Origin: Firmicutes bacterium HGW-Firmicutes-9
GTDB lineage: Bacteria > Bacillota > Clostridia > Christensenellales > CAG-138
Direction: 5' to 3'
NCBI GenBank assembly: GCA_002841395.1
Contig: PGZM01000003.1
Coordinates: forward strand, 62,001 to 126,000
Length of the DNA stretch: 64,000 nt
Both the position numbers and the translations under genes were made by a program. This document shows, piece by piece, positions 26,493 to 33,533 of the stretch (its first letter is position 1; every line of letters starts with the position of its first letter). The notes beneath the pieces are model-generated. The model searched no databases. It worked only from the letters and a program-made list of their open reading frames with translations, and was not told the origin of the DNA.

Positions 26493-27554
26493 ATGTCCCT
26501 TTCCGTCAACATCATCAAACGATTGCCCGGGTTCACGCTGAACGTCTCCCTTGATGCGGAGGCGGGCGTGACTGCGCTTTTGGGCGCCAGCGGCAGCGGG
26601 AAGAGCATGACGCTTCGGTGTATTGCGGGCGTCGAGCGGCCGGACGAGGGCAGTATTGTGCTCGACGGGCGTGTGCTCTACGACTCCAAGGCAAAGATTG
26701 ACCTGCCGCCGCAGGCGCGCAAGGTCGGTTATCTCTTCCAGCGGTATGCGCTGTTTCCGAGCATGACCGTTCTACAGAACATTGACGCAGGGCTTTCACT
26801 TGAGCGGGAAGCGCGGGTGCGAAAAGAGAAGCACGAAAGACTGATCGAGCGGTTTCATCTGCAAGGGCTGGAGCACCGTCTCCCGCGCGAGCTCTCCGGC
26901 GGGCAGATGCAGCGCGTCGCGCTCTGCCGCATGCTGGCGGGCGAACCGGAGGCGATTTTGCTCGACGAGCCGTTTGCCGCGCTCGACAGCCACCTGCGAT
27001 GGCAGATGGAGGCGGAGGTCAGGGAGACGCTTGCGGGCTTTTCCGGCGTGGCGCTGCTGGTCTCGCACGACCGCGGCGAGGTTTACCGCATGAGCAAACG
27101 CGTTTGCGTGCTCAACGCGGGAAAATCCGAGCCGCTGCTGGAGACGCAGGCGCTGTTTGACCATCCGCGTACGCTCCAGACCGCGCTGATTACCGGCTGC
27201 AAAAACTGCCCGCCTGCCGAACGGATAACGCCAGAGACGGTCTTTGTGCCAGAGTGGAACGCAAAACTCGCATGCGCGCCTGATCAGGCGGAAAACATCA
27301 CACATGTCGGCATCCGCGCGCACTATGTTGCGCCTTGCCAAGCCGGCGCGGAGAACGCGCTGCTGTGCCGCGTGGTCGATGCGGCGGACGACGTGCTTTC
27401 CCGCGTTCTGACGCTGCTACCTGAGGGCGGGATGAATGTCATCCGCGCGGAAGTCAGCAAAACTGTCGGGGATACGCTGCAGATCGGCGGCGAAACGTGG
27501 TTTTGTCTGCCGAAAGAGCACATCATGCTGCTAAAGGAAACGCACGAAAGCTAG
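26493..27554 (+). CDS. modC: Molybdate ABC transporter ATP-binding protein
   Basis: A 353-residue ATPase of the molybdate importer. Walker A is GASGSGKSMT, the Q-loop is YLFQRYALFPSMTV, the signature is LSGGQMQRVALCRML, and Walker B is ILLDEPFAALDSHL. The C-terminal ~120 residues correspond to the TOBE/MOBE-type regulatory domain (HVGIRAHYVAP..). The ATG at 26493 has GAGG 5-6 bases upstream; a GTG two codons earlier is possible. It closes the modABC set and precedes mog. Confidence 0.94.
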   Translation: MSLSVNIIKRLPGFTLNVSLDAEAGVTALLGASGSGKSMTLRCIAGVERPDEGSIVLDGRVLYDSKAKIDLPPQARKVGYLFQRYALFPSMTVLQNIDAGLSLEREARVRKEKHERLIERFHLQGLEHRLPRELSGGQMQRVALCRMLAGEPEAILLDEPFAALDSHLRWQMEAEVRETLAGFSGVALLVSHDRGEVYRMSKRVCVLNAGKSEPLLETQALFDHPRTLQTALITGCKNCPPAERITPETVFVPEWNAKLACAPDQAENITHVGIRAHYVAPCQAGAENALLCRVVDAADDVLSRVLTLLPEGGMNVIRAEVSKTVGDTLQIGGETWFCLPKEHIMLLKETHES

Positions 27555-27616
27555 ATAATCAAATCGCTGCTTGCTATACTGTTTTTATCGCGTGAGCGCG
27601 GCAGGAGGAGAAAGCC

Positions 27617-28123
27617 ATGTTCAAAGCATCCGTCATCACCATCAGCGACAAAGGGTTTCGCGGCGAGCGCGAGGACACCGCGGGTCCGCTCGCGGCAAGC
27701 ATGCTCAAAGAAGCGGGGTATGAGATCATCGCGCAAACCATCGTGCCGGACGAGCAGCCGCTGATCGAGGCGGAGCTGCGGCGGCACGCGGACGAGCTCG
27801 GATCAAACCTGATTCTCACCAGCGGCGGAACGGGATTTTCCAAGCGGGACGTTACGCCGGAGGCGACCATCGCGGTCTGCGAACGTCTCGCGCCGGGAAT
27901 TCCGGAGGCGATGCGTGCCTATTGCCTCAACATCACCAACCGCGCGATGCTCTCCCGCGCACAGGCGGGACTGTATCACGATGCGCTGATCGTCAACCTG
28001 CCCGGGAGTCCCAAGGCGGTACGCGAGAATCTGGAACCGGTGCTCCCCGCGCTGGAACATGGGCTTTGCATGCTGCTCGGCACCAAAAACGAGTGCGCAA
28101 GCCAACCCAAGGCGCATATTTAA
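27617..28123 (+). CDS. mog: Molybdopterin adenylyltransferase (MogA/MoaB family)
   Basis: A 168-residue enzyme that adenylylates molybdopterin so that MoeA can insert the metal. The conserved blocks are VITISDKGFRGEREDTAGP, ILTSGGTGFSKRDVTPEATI (pterin loop) and VNLPGSPKAVRENLEPVLPA. AGGAGGAG precedes the ATG. Its place after modABC, and the MoeA genes upstream, complete the metal-insertion arm of the pathway. MogA and MoaB are hard to separate by sequence; here the context only says that it serves Moco synthesis. Confidence 0.92.
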   Translation: MFKASVITISDKGFRGEREDTAGPLAASMLKEAGYEIIAQTIVPDEQPLIEAELRRHADELGSNLILTSGGTGFSKRDVTPEATIAVCERLAPGIPEAMRAYCLNITNRAMLSRAQAGLYHDALIVNLPGSPKAVRENLEPVLPALEHGLCMLLGTKNECASQPKAHI

Positions 28124-28149
28124 AGCGATCAAACCAAACAACACAACAT

Positions 28150-28190
28150 AAAAAACGAGCGCCCTTGCGGGGCGCTCGCTGTGGTTTTGG
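28150..28190. terminator. Terminator between mog and a DUF5684-type gene
   Basis: CGAGCGCCC (28156-28164) pairs with GGGCGCTCG (28170-28178) around a short loop, with A-rich sequence before and T-rich sequence after. It serves convergent genes. Confidence 0.8.
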
Positions 28191-28201
28191 TGTTTGTTCT
28201 G

Positions 28202-28576
28202 TTATGCGTTCTCGGGAACGCCCAGATACTGGGACTGGTCAAACGCCAGAATGCAATAGAAGATGACGCTCAGGAAAATCAGACCGACCGCGAAGCCGCC
28301 GCTCTTGCCAAAGGCTTTTGCGAGCTTCACCATGGTGAGAATCAGGAACACGATGTTCGCAATCGGGATCAACAGCAGTAAGAATTTCCAGCCATTGCCC
28401 CAGGTGATCTTAAAGAGCGTATAGATGTTGTAGAACGGGATGATGGCTGCCCAACCGGGCTCGCCCGCTTTCTCGAATATCTTCCAGAGAGCGACGATTG
28501 CAAGAACGCCCAGCGCAAGACCTATCAAAGATGCGCCCGGACTCGCCTGATAGGAATAATCGAAATTATAGTCCAT
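28202..28576 (-). CDS. Small membrane protein, DUF5684-like (first)
   Basis: A 124-residue membrane protein with three to four hydrophobic segments. The block WKIFEKAGEPGWAAIIPFYNIYTLFKITWGN is the hallmark of the DUF5684 family, members of which have no firm function. The last segment VGLIFLSVIFYCILAF is followed by a short tail. A GGAGGGGAG ribosome site precedes the ATG. A paralogue lies next to it at 28703, on the same strand and about 60% alike in the core by eye. The two are separated by a 126-base gap with a palindrome and a possible promoter, so they may be regulated separately. Confidence 0.85.
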   Translation of the reverse strand: MDYNFDYSYQASPGASLIGLALGVLAIVALWKIFEKAGEPGWAAIIPFYNIYTLFKITWGNGWKFLLLLIPIANIVFLILTMVKLAKAFGKSGGFAVGLIFLSVIFYCILAFDQSQYLGVPENA

Positions 28577-28629
28577 TGTGTTTACTCCCCTCCGTTAAAT
28601 ATTGGTTCTTGATGTTTTCTTTTATACGC

Positions 28630-28650
28630 AACTCCAATTGAATTGGAGTT
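28630..28650. promoter_or_regulatory. Perfect inverted repeat between the two DUF5684-like genes
   Basis: AACTCCAAT and ATTGGAGTT form 9-base perfect arms around TGA. On the minus strand a TATAAA box lies a few bases downstream (28626-28621), about 50 bases before the 28576 start. The repeat therefore sits where an operator would overlap the -35 region. There is no T run, so a terminator is less likely. Confidence 0.5.
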
Positions 28651-28702
28651 ATTTTGAGTATACCACGATGGATCAGAAAATAAAGAGGGTAGTGTGAGTT
28701 GG

Positions 28703-29101
28703 TCACAAGTCAAAGGAATCATCGCGACCCGGTACGCTGATGTACCGCGGCTTTCCGAATGCGAGAATTCCCATAAAGATTGCACTGAGGAATAAAAGCC
28801 CCAACCCGAACCAGAAGCTCTTTCCAAAAGATCTGGCGAGTTTGAAGGTTGTGATGATTGCGATAATGACATTTACGAACGGAATCAGCAGCAGCAGAAA
28901 ATACCAGCCGTTGCCCCAAGTGATTTTGAAGTACTGATAACTATTGTAGATCGGAATCAGCGCGCCCCAGCCGGGTTCATAGGCTTTCTCGAAGATGGCC
29001 CAGAGGGCGATCAGACAGAAAATCCCGTAGTATATGACTAGATATCTCACGTTAGCCAGCCCGGAAAATAGAAAATGCAATGTGGAGAAGGGTTCGTCCA
29101 T
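28703..29101 (-). CDS. Small membrane protein, DUF5684-like (second)
   Basis: A 132-residue paralogue of the protein at 28202, with four hydrophobic segments. It shares the core WAIFEKAYEPGWGALIPIYN and KITWGNGWYFLLLLIPFVNV. The ATG at 29101 has GGGAGAG about 8 bases upstream; an ORF extension of 20 residues lacks family support. No function is known for the family. An unexplained neighbour is the divergent membrane gene at 29308, which may share the control region. Confidence 0.84.
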   Translation of the reverse strand: MDEPFSTLHFLFSGLANVRYLVIYYGIFCLIALWAIFEKAYEPGWGALIPIYNSYQYFKITWGNGWYFLLLLIPFVNVIIAIITTFKLARSFGKSFWFGLGLLFLSAIFMGILAFGKPRYISVPGRDDSFDL

Positions 29102-29240
29102 AATCGTACTCTCCCAGATAACATTATTAACGATTCTATCTTTATGCCATTGAAAACGCAAGATAAAACTGTTAAAACCCGAAATAAAAACGCAAACGGT
29201 GCGTAATAGACAATTGTATGAATAAACATCGGAAACAGGA

Positions 29241-29268
29241 TTGACAAGCCGGAAATTTCGCGTATGCT
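29241..29268 (+). promoter_or_regulatory. Promoter of the 29308 membrane protein gene
   Basis: TTGACA (29241-29246), a 16-base spacer and TATGCT (29263-29268), with the start codon 40 bases further on. Confidence 0.65.
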
Positions 29269-29307
29269 GAAATTATCCCATCTAAAAACCATATCAGGAG
29301 GCAGATC

Positions 29308-29949
29308 ATGTCCGCTTATTCAATCAGCGCGCTGGAAATTTTGCGAAATCCTGCGCTCACGCTCAAGTGGTACGTCGTACCCATGCTGCTGATCGTCATG
29401 TACATCTACAACAAGGAGATTTCTGCAAAGAACTGGAACGTCGTGCTCGGCGGCGCAGCTCTTTGGGGCATGGATCTCTTCAACGAAATCTGGAACAGCA
29501 TCGTCTTTCACGCGACAGGTTTTGCGCCCGTCTGGGGCACGCCGATGGGCATCGGCGACACGGCGCTGCTCATCCTCATCGGGTACAACATCGAGATTTC
29601 GTTCATGTTTGCGATGATGGGCGTCGTGGTTTGCCTGACGCTGCCGAAGGACCCGAAGATGAAGATTCTCGGCATCAACAATCGCGTGTTTATGGCGGTG
29701 ATCTACACAACCCTTGCCGTGATCATCGAATGCTTCCTCAACTACGCAGGCCTCCTGACCTGGGAGTATCCGTGGTGGAGCCGCAGTGTGCCGTATCTCA
29801 TCTGGCTGATCGGGTATTTACCGTTCTTCACGATGGCGTTTGTGGTACACGATATGAAGAAGATGAAAAACAAGCTCATCACGCTCGGCATCATCTTCGG
29901 CGTAGATATTATAGCGCTCGTCGTGTTCGGCTTGATGGGCTGGATGTAA
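29308..29949 (+). CDS. Polytopic membrane protein of unknown function
   Basis: I do not recognise this 213-residue protein. It has about six hydrophobic segments (near residues 20-35, 45-65, 85-110, 125-150, 160-180 and 188-210). Charged or aromatic residues such as WGMDLFNEIWNS and IIECFLNYAGLLTWEYPWW lie at the membrane borders. AGGAGG precedes the ATG and a good promoter lies upstream. A G+C-rich hairpin follows at about 29962-29993. It is a single-gene unit between the DUF5684-like pair and a glycosyltransferase-like gene. Confidence 0.8.
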   Translation: MSAYSISALEILRNPALTLKWYVVPMLLIVMYIYNKEISAKNWNVVLGGAALWGMDLFNEIWNSIVFHATGFAPVWGTPMGIGDTALLILIGYNIEISFMFAMMGVVVCLTLPKDPKMKILGINNRVFMAVIYTTLAVIIECFLNYAGLLTWEYPWWSRSVPYLIWLIGYLPFFTMAFVVHDMKKMKNKLITLGIIFGVDIIALVVFGLMGWM

Positions 29950-29961
29950 AAGCTTGACCGG

Positions 29962-29995
29962 AGAAGCGTCCCACAGCGGGCGCTTTTCTTGTTTT
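29962..29995 (+). terminator. Terminator after the 29308 gene
   Basis: AGAAGCG and nearby CCC pair with GGG and CGCTTTTCT, followed by TGTTTTT. The stem has a small mismatch. Confidence 0.6.
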
Positions 29996-30112
29996 TGGGA
30001 ACGTTACTTACTGGTAAATGTGGTAAGAAAACCCGTGAAATTCGACAAGCGATGCCGGGCATGCTAAAATAGAATATATTATAGTAGAATCTGGGAAAAC
30101 AGGAGGGATTTC

Positions 30113-31354
30113 ATGAAGACAATACAAATGGGAATTGGATTTGCGACCGGCAGGATGAGCTTTCGAAAAGTGCTGAATGCCTATATTAAAAATTGGCAGG
30201 AAGCGAAGAAAAAGCTGCCCGCTGACTATAAAATCAGCCTGAACTTATTTGTTGCATACGACACGGACTATTTAAAAACGCAGTCGACCGATTATACCAA
30301 CCTCAGCCAGGACATCGTGGATCAGTTTGATCAAATCGTGTTTCTCGGCGCGAAAAACGCGGTCAAGAGCCTCGAACGGTTGCAGGAACACAGCCAGCTG
30401 GACAAAAAGCAGCTCCGGAGCGTGTTTAGCTCCGGCTATGCGGGTAAACGGAACGCAATTCTGTTTGCCGCGCTGGAAAACCACATGGACTATCTGCTCT
30501 TTTTGGATGACGACGAGTATCCGCTCGCGGTTACGAAGAGCAAGGATGTCTGTCTCTGGAGCGGACAGCACATTATCCTCTCGCACCTGATGCAGATACC
30601 CAATGCGGACTACACGAACGGGCGGCACTGCGGATATGTTTCTCCGATTCCGCAGATACCGTTTAACGACGACTTTACCGAAGAGGATTTCAAGGCGTTT
30701 ATCGAAGCCATCAGCAACGACATCATCAACTGGGACAGCATGCGCCAGTTGATGCGCTCTGGCGGCGTGACCTATGCCTCGACCGACGTACTGATGCGAA
30801 ACCAGCCGGAGGAAGTGCGGGAGATCGGCTGCTGCAAGTTTATCTCCGGCGCGAATCTCTGCATCAATCTGACCGATCCAGAGCGCACGTTTCCGTTTTT
30901 CAATCCGCCTGGTGCGCGCGGCGAGGACACGTTTCTTTCGACGATGCTGCACGAACGCACGGTGTTGGAGATTCCGTGCTACGCGTTTCACGACGGGTTT
31001 TCCAGCTACAAAAACCTGCTCAACGGCGTGCTGCCGACCGAACTTGCGCCGATCACTGCGGAATCACCCGCGATTGTCAATCGTTTCTTGAGCGCGTGCA
31101 TCGGCTGGGTGCGTTATAAGCCGCTGCTCGTGTATATCACCAATCCGGAAGGATATACCGAGCAGATCGCGCAGATGAAAACGACGCTTGCTGAGGTTGC
31201 GCCGAAGCTCGCCAGATATTTCAACAACGACGGCTTCCTCAACATCATCTGTGAATTAGAAGAGTTTCAGGCAAACGCGAAGAAGCACGCTGCACAGTAC
31301 CGCCTCGCGCAAGCGACCTGGCAAAAGCTGTTGAAAGAGGTTATTCTGCCGTAG
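30113..31354 (+). CDS. Glycosyltransferase-like protein (GT-A type), orphan
   Basis: A 413-residue cytoplasmic protein. The block DYLLFLDDDEYPLAV near residue 125 looks like the DXD metal-sugar-nucleotide motif of GT-A glycosyltransferases, preceded by GYAGKRNAILFAAL, which resembles the nucleotide-binding helix. Later GANLCINLTDPERTFPFFNP and GARGEDTFLSTML, with ED, match the acceptor and catalytic region. Overall similarity is too weak for me to name a family or sugar. It has its own promoter (TCGACA, 17 bases, TAAAAT at 30065-30070), an AGGAGGG ribosome site and a downstream hairpin, so it is monocistronic. The acceptor is unknown. Confidence 0.65.
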   Translation: MKTIQMGIGFATGRMSFRKVLNAYIKNWQEAKKKLPADYKISLNLFVAYDTDYLKTQSTDYTNLSQDIVDQFDQIVFLGAKNAVKSLERLQEHSQLDKKQLRSVFSSGYAGKRNAILFAALENHMDYLLFLDDDEYPLAVTKSKDVCLWSGQHIILSHLMQIPNADYTNGRHCGYVSPIPQIPFNDDFTEEDFKAFIEAISNDIINWDSMRQLMRSGGVTYASTDVLMRNQPEEVREIGCCKFISGANLCINLTDPERTFPFFNPPGARGEDTFLSTMLHERTVLEIPCYAFHDGFSSYKNLLNGVLPTELAPITAESPAIVNRFLSACIGWVRYKPLLVYITNPEGYTEQIAQMKTTLAEVAPKLARYFNNDGFLNIICELEEFQANAKKHAAQYRLAQATWQKLLKEVILP

Positions 31355-31385
31355 TTTATGAACCGCAAGAAGCAATATATTTTGG

Positions 31386-31420
31386 ACAGGACAGGGGTCG
31401 CCTTGTCCTGTTTACCTTTT
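31386..31420 (+). terminator. Terminator after the glycosyltransferase-like gene
   Basis: ACAGGACAGG (31386-31395) pairs with CCTTGTCCTGT (31401-31411), one wobble pair, followed by TTACCTTTT. Confidence 0.65.
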
Positions 31421-31485
31421 ACGCATAGACTAGGATTGGTTTTAATAGTAAAATGTTCGGGAATAACACTTGAAGAGAGTGAATC

Positions 31486-32094
31486 ATGAAAACAACCATA
31501 AAAGCTATCAACACATATAAATATTACTATGCAGTGTATGTACAACTTTTCCTGCTCATTCTAGCAGTAATATTAGTCATTACTATGAAAGAGAAAGGTG
31601 AGTTTATTGTAATTTTGGGGCTTCTGCTATTTGAGGAAGCCATATTCTTTGGTACTGTGGGTGCCTTTGTTACCACTCGCGTCAAACTCAGCAAAGAGGG
31701 ATTTGTTCAAACCTGTTGGTTTGGACTCAGACGATACGAAGTCAAGTGGGAAGAATGCATCGGATATGTATTTGTTTTTAGTCAAATGCAGGTTTATACC
31801 ACTCCATTTATCCTTTTCTCTAAGGAATGGGTATTTAAAGGGATCAATCAGGACGGTACCTTCGACTGGGAGTATTATCGTTATGAACCGGGACATTATT
31901 CAAACCCACGAGTAGGAATAGACCTCTGTCAACTGGAATATACCCCAAAGATGTATCGCGTTCTACGAGAGTATTTACCGGAGCATATCTGGAAAGAACT
32001 GGATGAGCGAACAAACGCTTATCAAGAAGCATTGCCGATGATCTCGCCGTATGTGAAGGCAAGAAACTTCATTGGCATCGGTAAAAAGAAGTAG
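31486..32094 (+). CDS. AT-rich orphan membrane protein
   Basis: I do not recognise this 202-residue protein. Two hydrophobic segments lie near the N-terminus (residues about 15-33 and 40-60), followed by a soluble part of about 140 residues. The stretch RVKLSKEGFVQTCWFGLRRY and the Trp-rich following strand resemble bacterial PH-like domains seen after two membrane segments, but this is only a resemblance. The A+T content is clearly higher than that of the neighbours, which may mean recent acquisition. Its own hairpin terminator follows. Confidence 0.65.
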   Translation: MKTTIKAINTYKYYYAVYVQLFLLILAVILVITMKEKGEFIVILGLLLFEEAIFFGTVGAFVTTRVKLSKEGFVQTCWFGLRRYEVKWEECIGYVFVFSQMQVYTTPFILFSKEWVFKGINQDGTFDWEYYRYEPGHYSNPRVGIDLCQLEYTPKMYRVLREYLPEHIWKELDERTNAYQEALPMISPYVKARNFIGIGKKK

Positions 32095-32110
32095 AGAGTT
32101 GAGATAACAC

Positions 32111-32142
32111 AAAGGACGCTCCGTTACGAGCGTCCTTTTTTG
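32111..32142. terminator. Bidirectional terminator
   Basis: AAAGGACGCTC (32111-32121) pairs with GAGCGTCCTTT (32128-32138), followed by T residues. It separates the orphan gene from the convergent tatD. Confidence 0.9.
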
Positions 32143-32154
32143 ATGCGTTGTGTT

Positions 32155-32925
32155 TTACAGCGAGATTCCGAAGAGATTCATCGCGTTATGATAGGTGGCG
32201 GCTGCCGCTTCTTCTAGCGGGATGTTGCGCACCTTTGCGAGCATTTCCAGCGTGAGGTGGATCAATAGCGGGCTGTTGCGCTTGCCGCGATGCGGTTCGG
32301 GCGTCATATACGGGCAGTCCGTTTCAATGACGATGCGCTCCAGCGGGAGTTTTTCCGCGATGCAACGCTGTTTGGTGGCGTTCTTGAAGGTCAGCGCGCC
32401 GCCGAACGCGATATAGTAGCCCATGTCGACATAGCGCACCGCGTCCTCGTAGCTGCCGGAATAACAGTGCAGCACGCCGCCGAGGCGTCCTTTTCGCGCG
32501 GTGAGCATCGCCATCACATCCCCGTGCGCCTCGCGGTCGTGGATGATGACGGGTTTCTTCGCGGCAATCGCCAGATCAAGCTGATTGGCAAACGCTTCCC
32601 GCTGCGCCTCGCGCGGGGAGAAGTCGTAATGGTAGTCCAACCCGATTTCGCCGACGGCTACGATCTTCTTCTGCTCCAGCGCGCGCTCGACGCGTAGCAG
32701 ATTGGTAGCGTCCGCCGTGCTTGCCGAGTGGGGATGGATGCCCGCGCTGCCGTAGACATAGTCATAGAGCAGCGTCAAACCCTGAATCTTGGGGATATCT
32801 TCCGCCTCGACGCAGGCTTCGACAAAGCCGCGCACGCCAGCCTCCGGAAGGGAAGCAATGAGCTGGTTGCGGTCTTCGTCAAACTTGTCGTCGAGCAAAT
32901 GCGCGTGGGTGTCAAATAGTTGCAT
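32155..32925 (-). CDS. tatD: TatD-family metal-dependent deoxyribonuclease
   Basis: A 256-residue cytoplasmic hydrolase (amidohydrolase-like TIM barrel) that cleaves DNA with divalent metals. FDTHAHLLDDKFD (His-X-His), AVGEIGLDYHYD (Glu), VIIHDREAHGD (His) and IVIETDCPYMTPEPHRGKRN (Asp) cover the metal sites. The ribosome site is AAGAG. It is the third gene of a metG-GNAT-tatD set, with only 20 bases after the acetyltransferase. A metG-tatD neighbourhood is common in Bacillota. Confidence 0.94.
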   Translation of the reverse strand: MQLFDTHAHLLDDKFDEDRNQLIASLPEAGVRGFVEACVEAEDIPKIQGLTLLYDYVYGSAGIHPHSASTADATNLLRVERALEQKKIVAVGEIGLDYHYDFSPREAQREAFANQLDLAIAAKKPVIIHDREAHGDVMAMLTARKGRLGGVLHCYSGSYEDAVRYVDMGYYIAFGGALTFKNATKQRCIAEKLPLERIVIETDCPYMTPEPHRGKRNSPLLIHLTLEMLAKVRNIPLEEAAAATYHNAMNLFGISL

Positions 32926-32945
32926 GTGTTCTCTTTTCGTGTTTA

Positions 32946-33494
32946 TTATGCCGGTTTGGTCAAATCGAGATCCATCAGAATCTCATCATAGTATGTTCCG
33001 CGGACGTTGATGCGCGCCTTGTGCCGCCCGACTTCGACAAAGCCGTAGCGCTTGTAGAGCGCGATGGCGCGGTCGTTTCCTTCACGCACCTCCAGCGAAA
33101 GCGAGCGCAGTACGCCCGTGCTCTTTGCAAAGTTGATCATCGCCTGCATGGCGATGTTGCCGATGCCGAGGTGCCAGTAAGCGCGCTTGATGGAAATTGC
33201 GATTCCGGCAACATGCGCGATTCTCGGCCTGCCAGCCGCGCGCACATCGCAGACCAGAACGATCTCGCCGTCGATGGTGCCCACAAACATTTTCGTGTTC
33301 GCTGCCGCCAGCGTGCCGGTGATCCAGCTTTGTTCGCCTTCGAGCGTCAGGCCCTCGATGCCGTTTTCATCCGCGAGGAGAAAATCCGTCTCACCGCCGA
33401 CGACCTTGAGATAGTCGATCATCTCCTGCGCGTCGGACAACGTCGGATCGCGCAGAATCAGCGTGCGTCCGTCCTTGAGCTTGTGTTCGGACAT
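32946..33494 (-). CDS. GNAT-family N-acetyltransferase
   Basis: A 182-residue acyl-CoA-dependent acetyltransferase. The acetyl-CoA-binding region IAISIKRAYWHLGIGNIAMQ (motif A, Q/RXXGXG-like) lies at about residues 98-117, and SLEVREGNDRAIALYKRYGF is the typical motif B. AAAGGAGAC precedes the ATG. It is between metG and tatD on the same strand and probably transcribed with them under the T-box. The substrate, an amine, amino acid or protein N-terminus, is not evident. Confidence 0.9.
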   Translation of the reverse strand: MSEHKLKDGRTLILRDPTLSDAQEMIDYLKVVGGETDFLLADENGIEGLTLEGEQSWITGTLAAANTKMFVGTIDGEIVLVCDVRAAGRPRIAHVAGIAISIKRAYWHLGIGNIAMQAMINFAKSTGVLRSLSLEVREGNDRAIALYKRYGFVEVGRHKARINVRGTYYDEILMDLDLTKPA

Positions 33495-33533
33495 AGATTG
33501 TCTCCTTTACGAAACGATATTGGTGGTTGTTGC

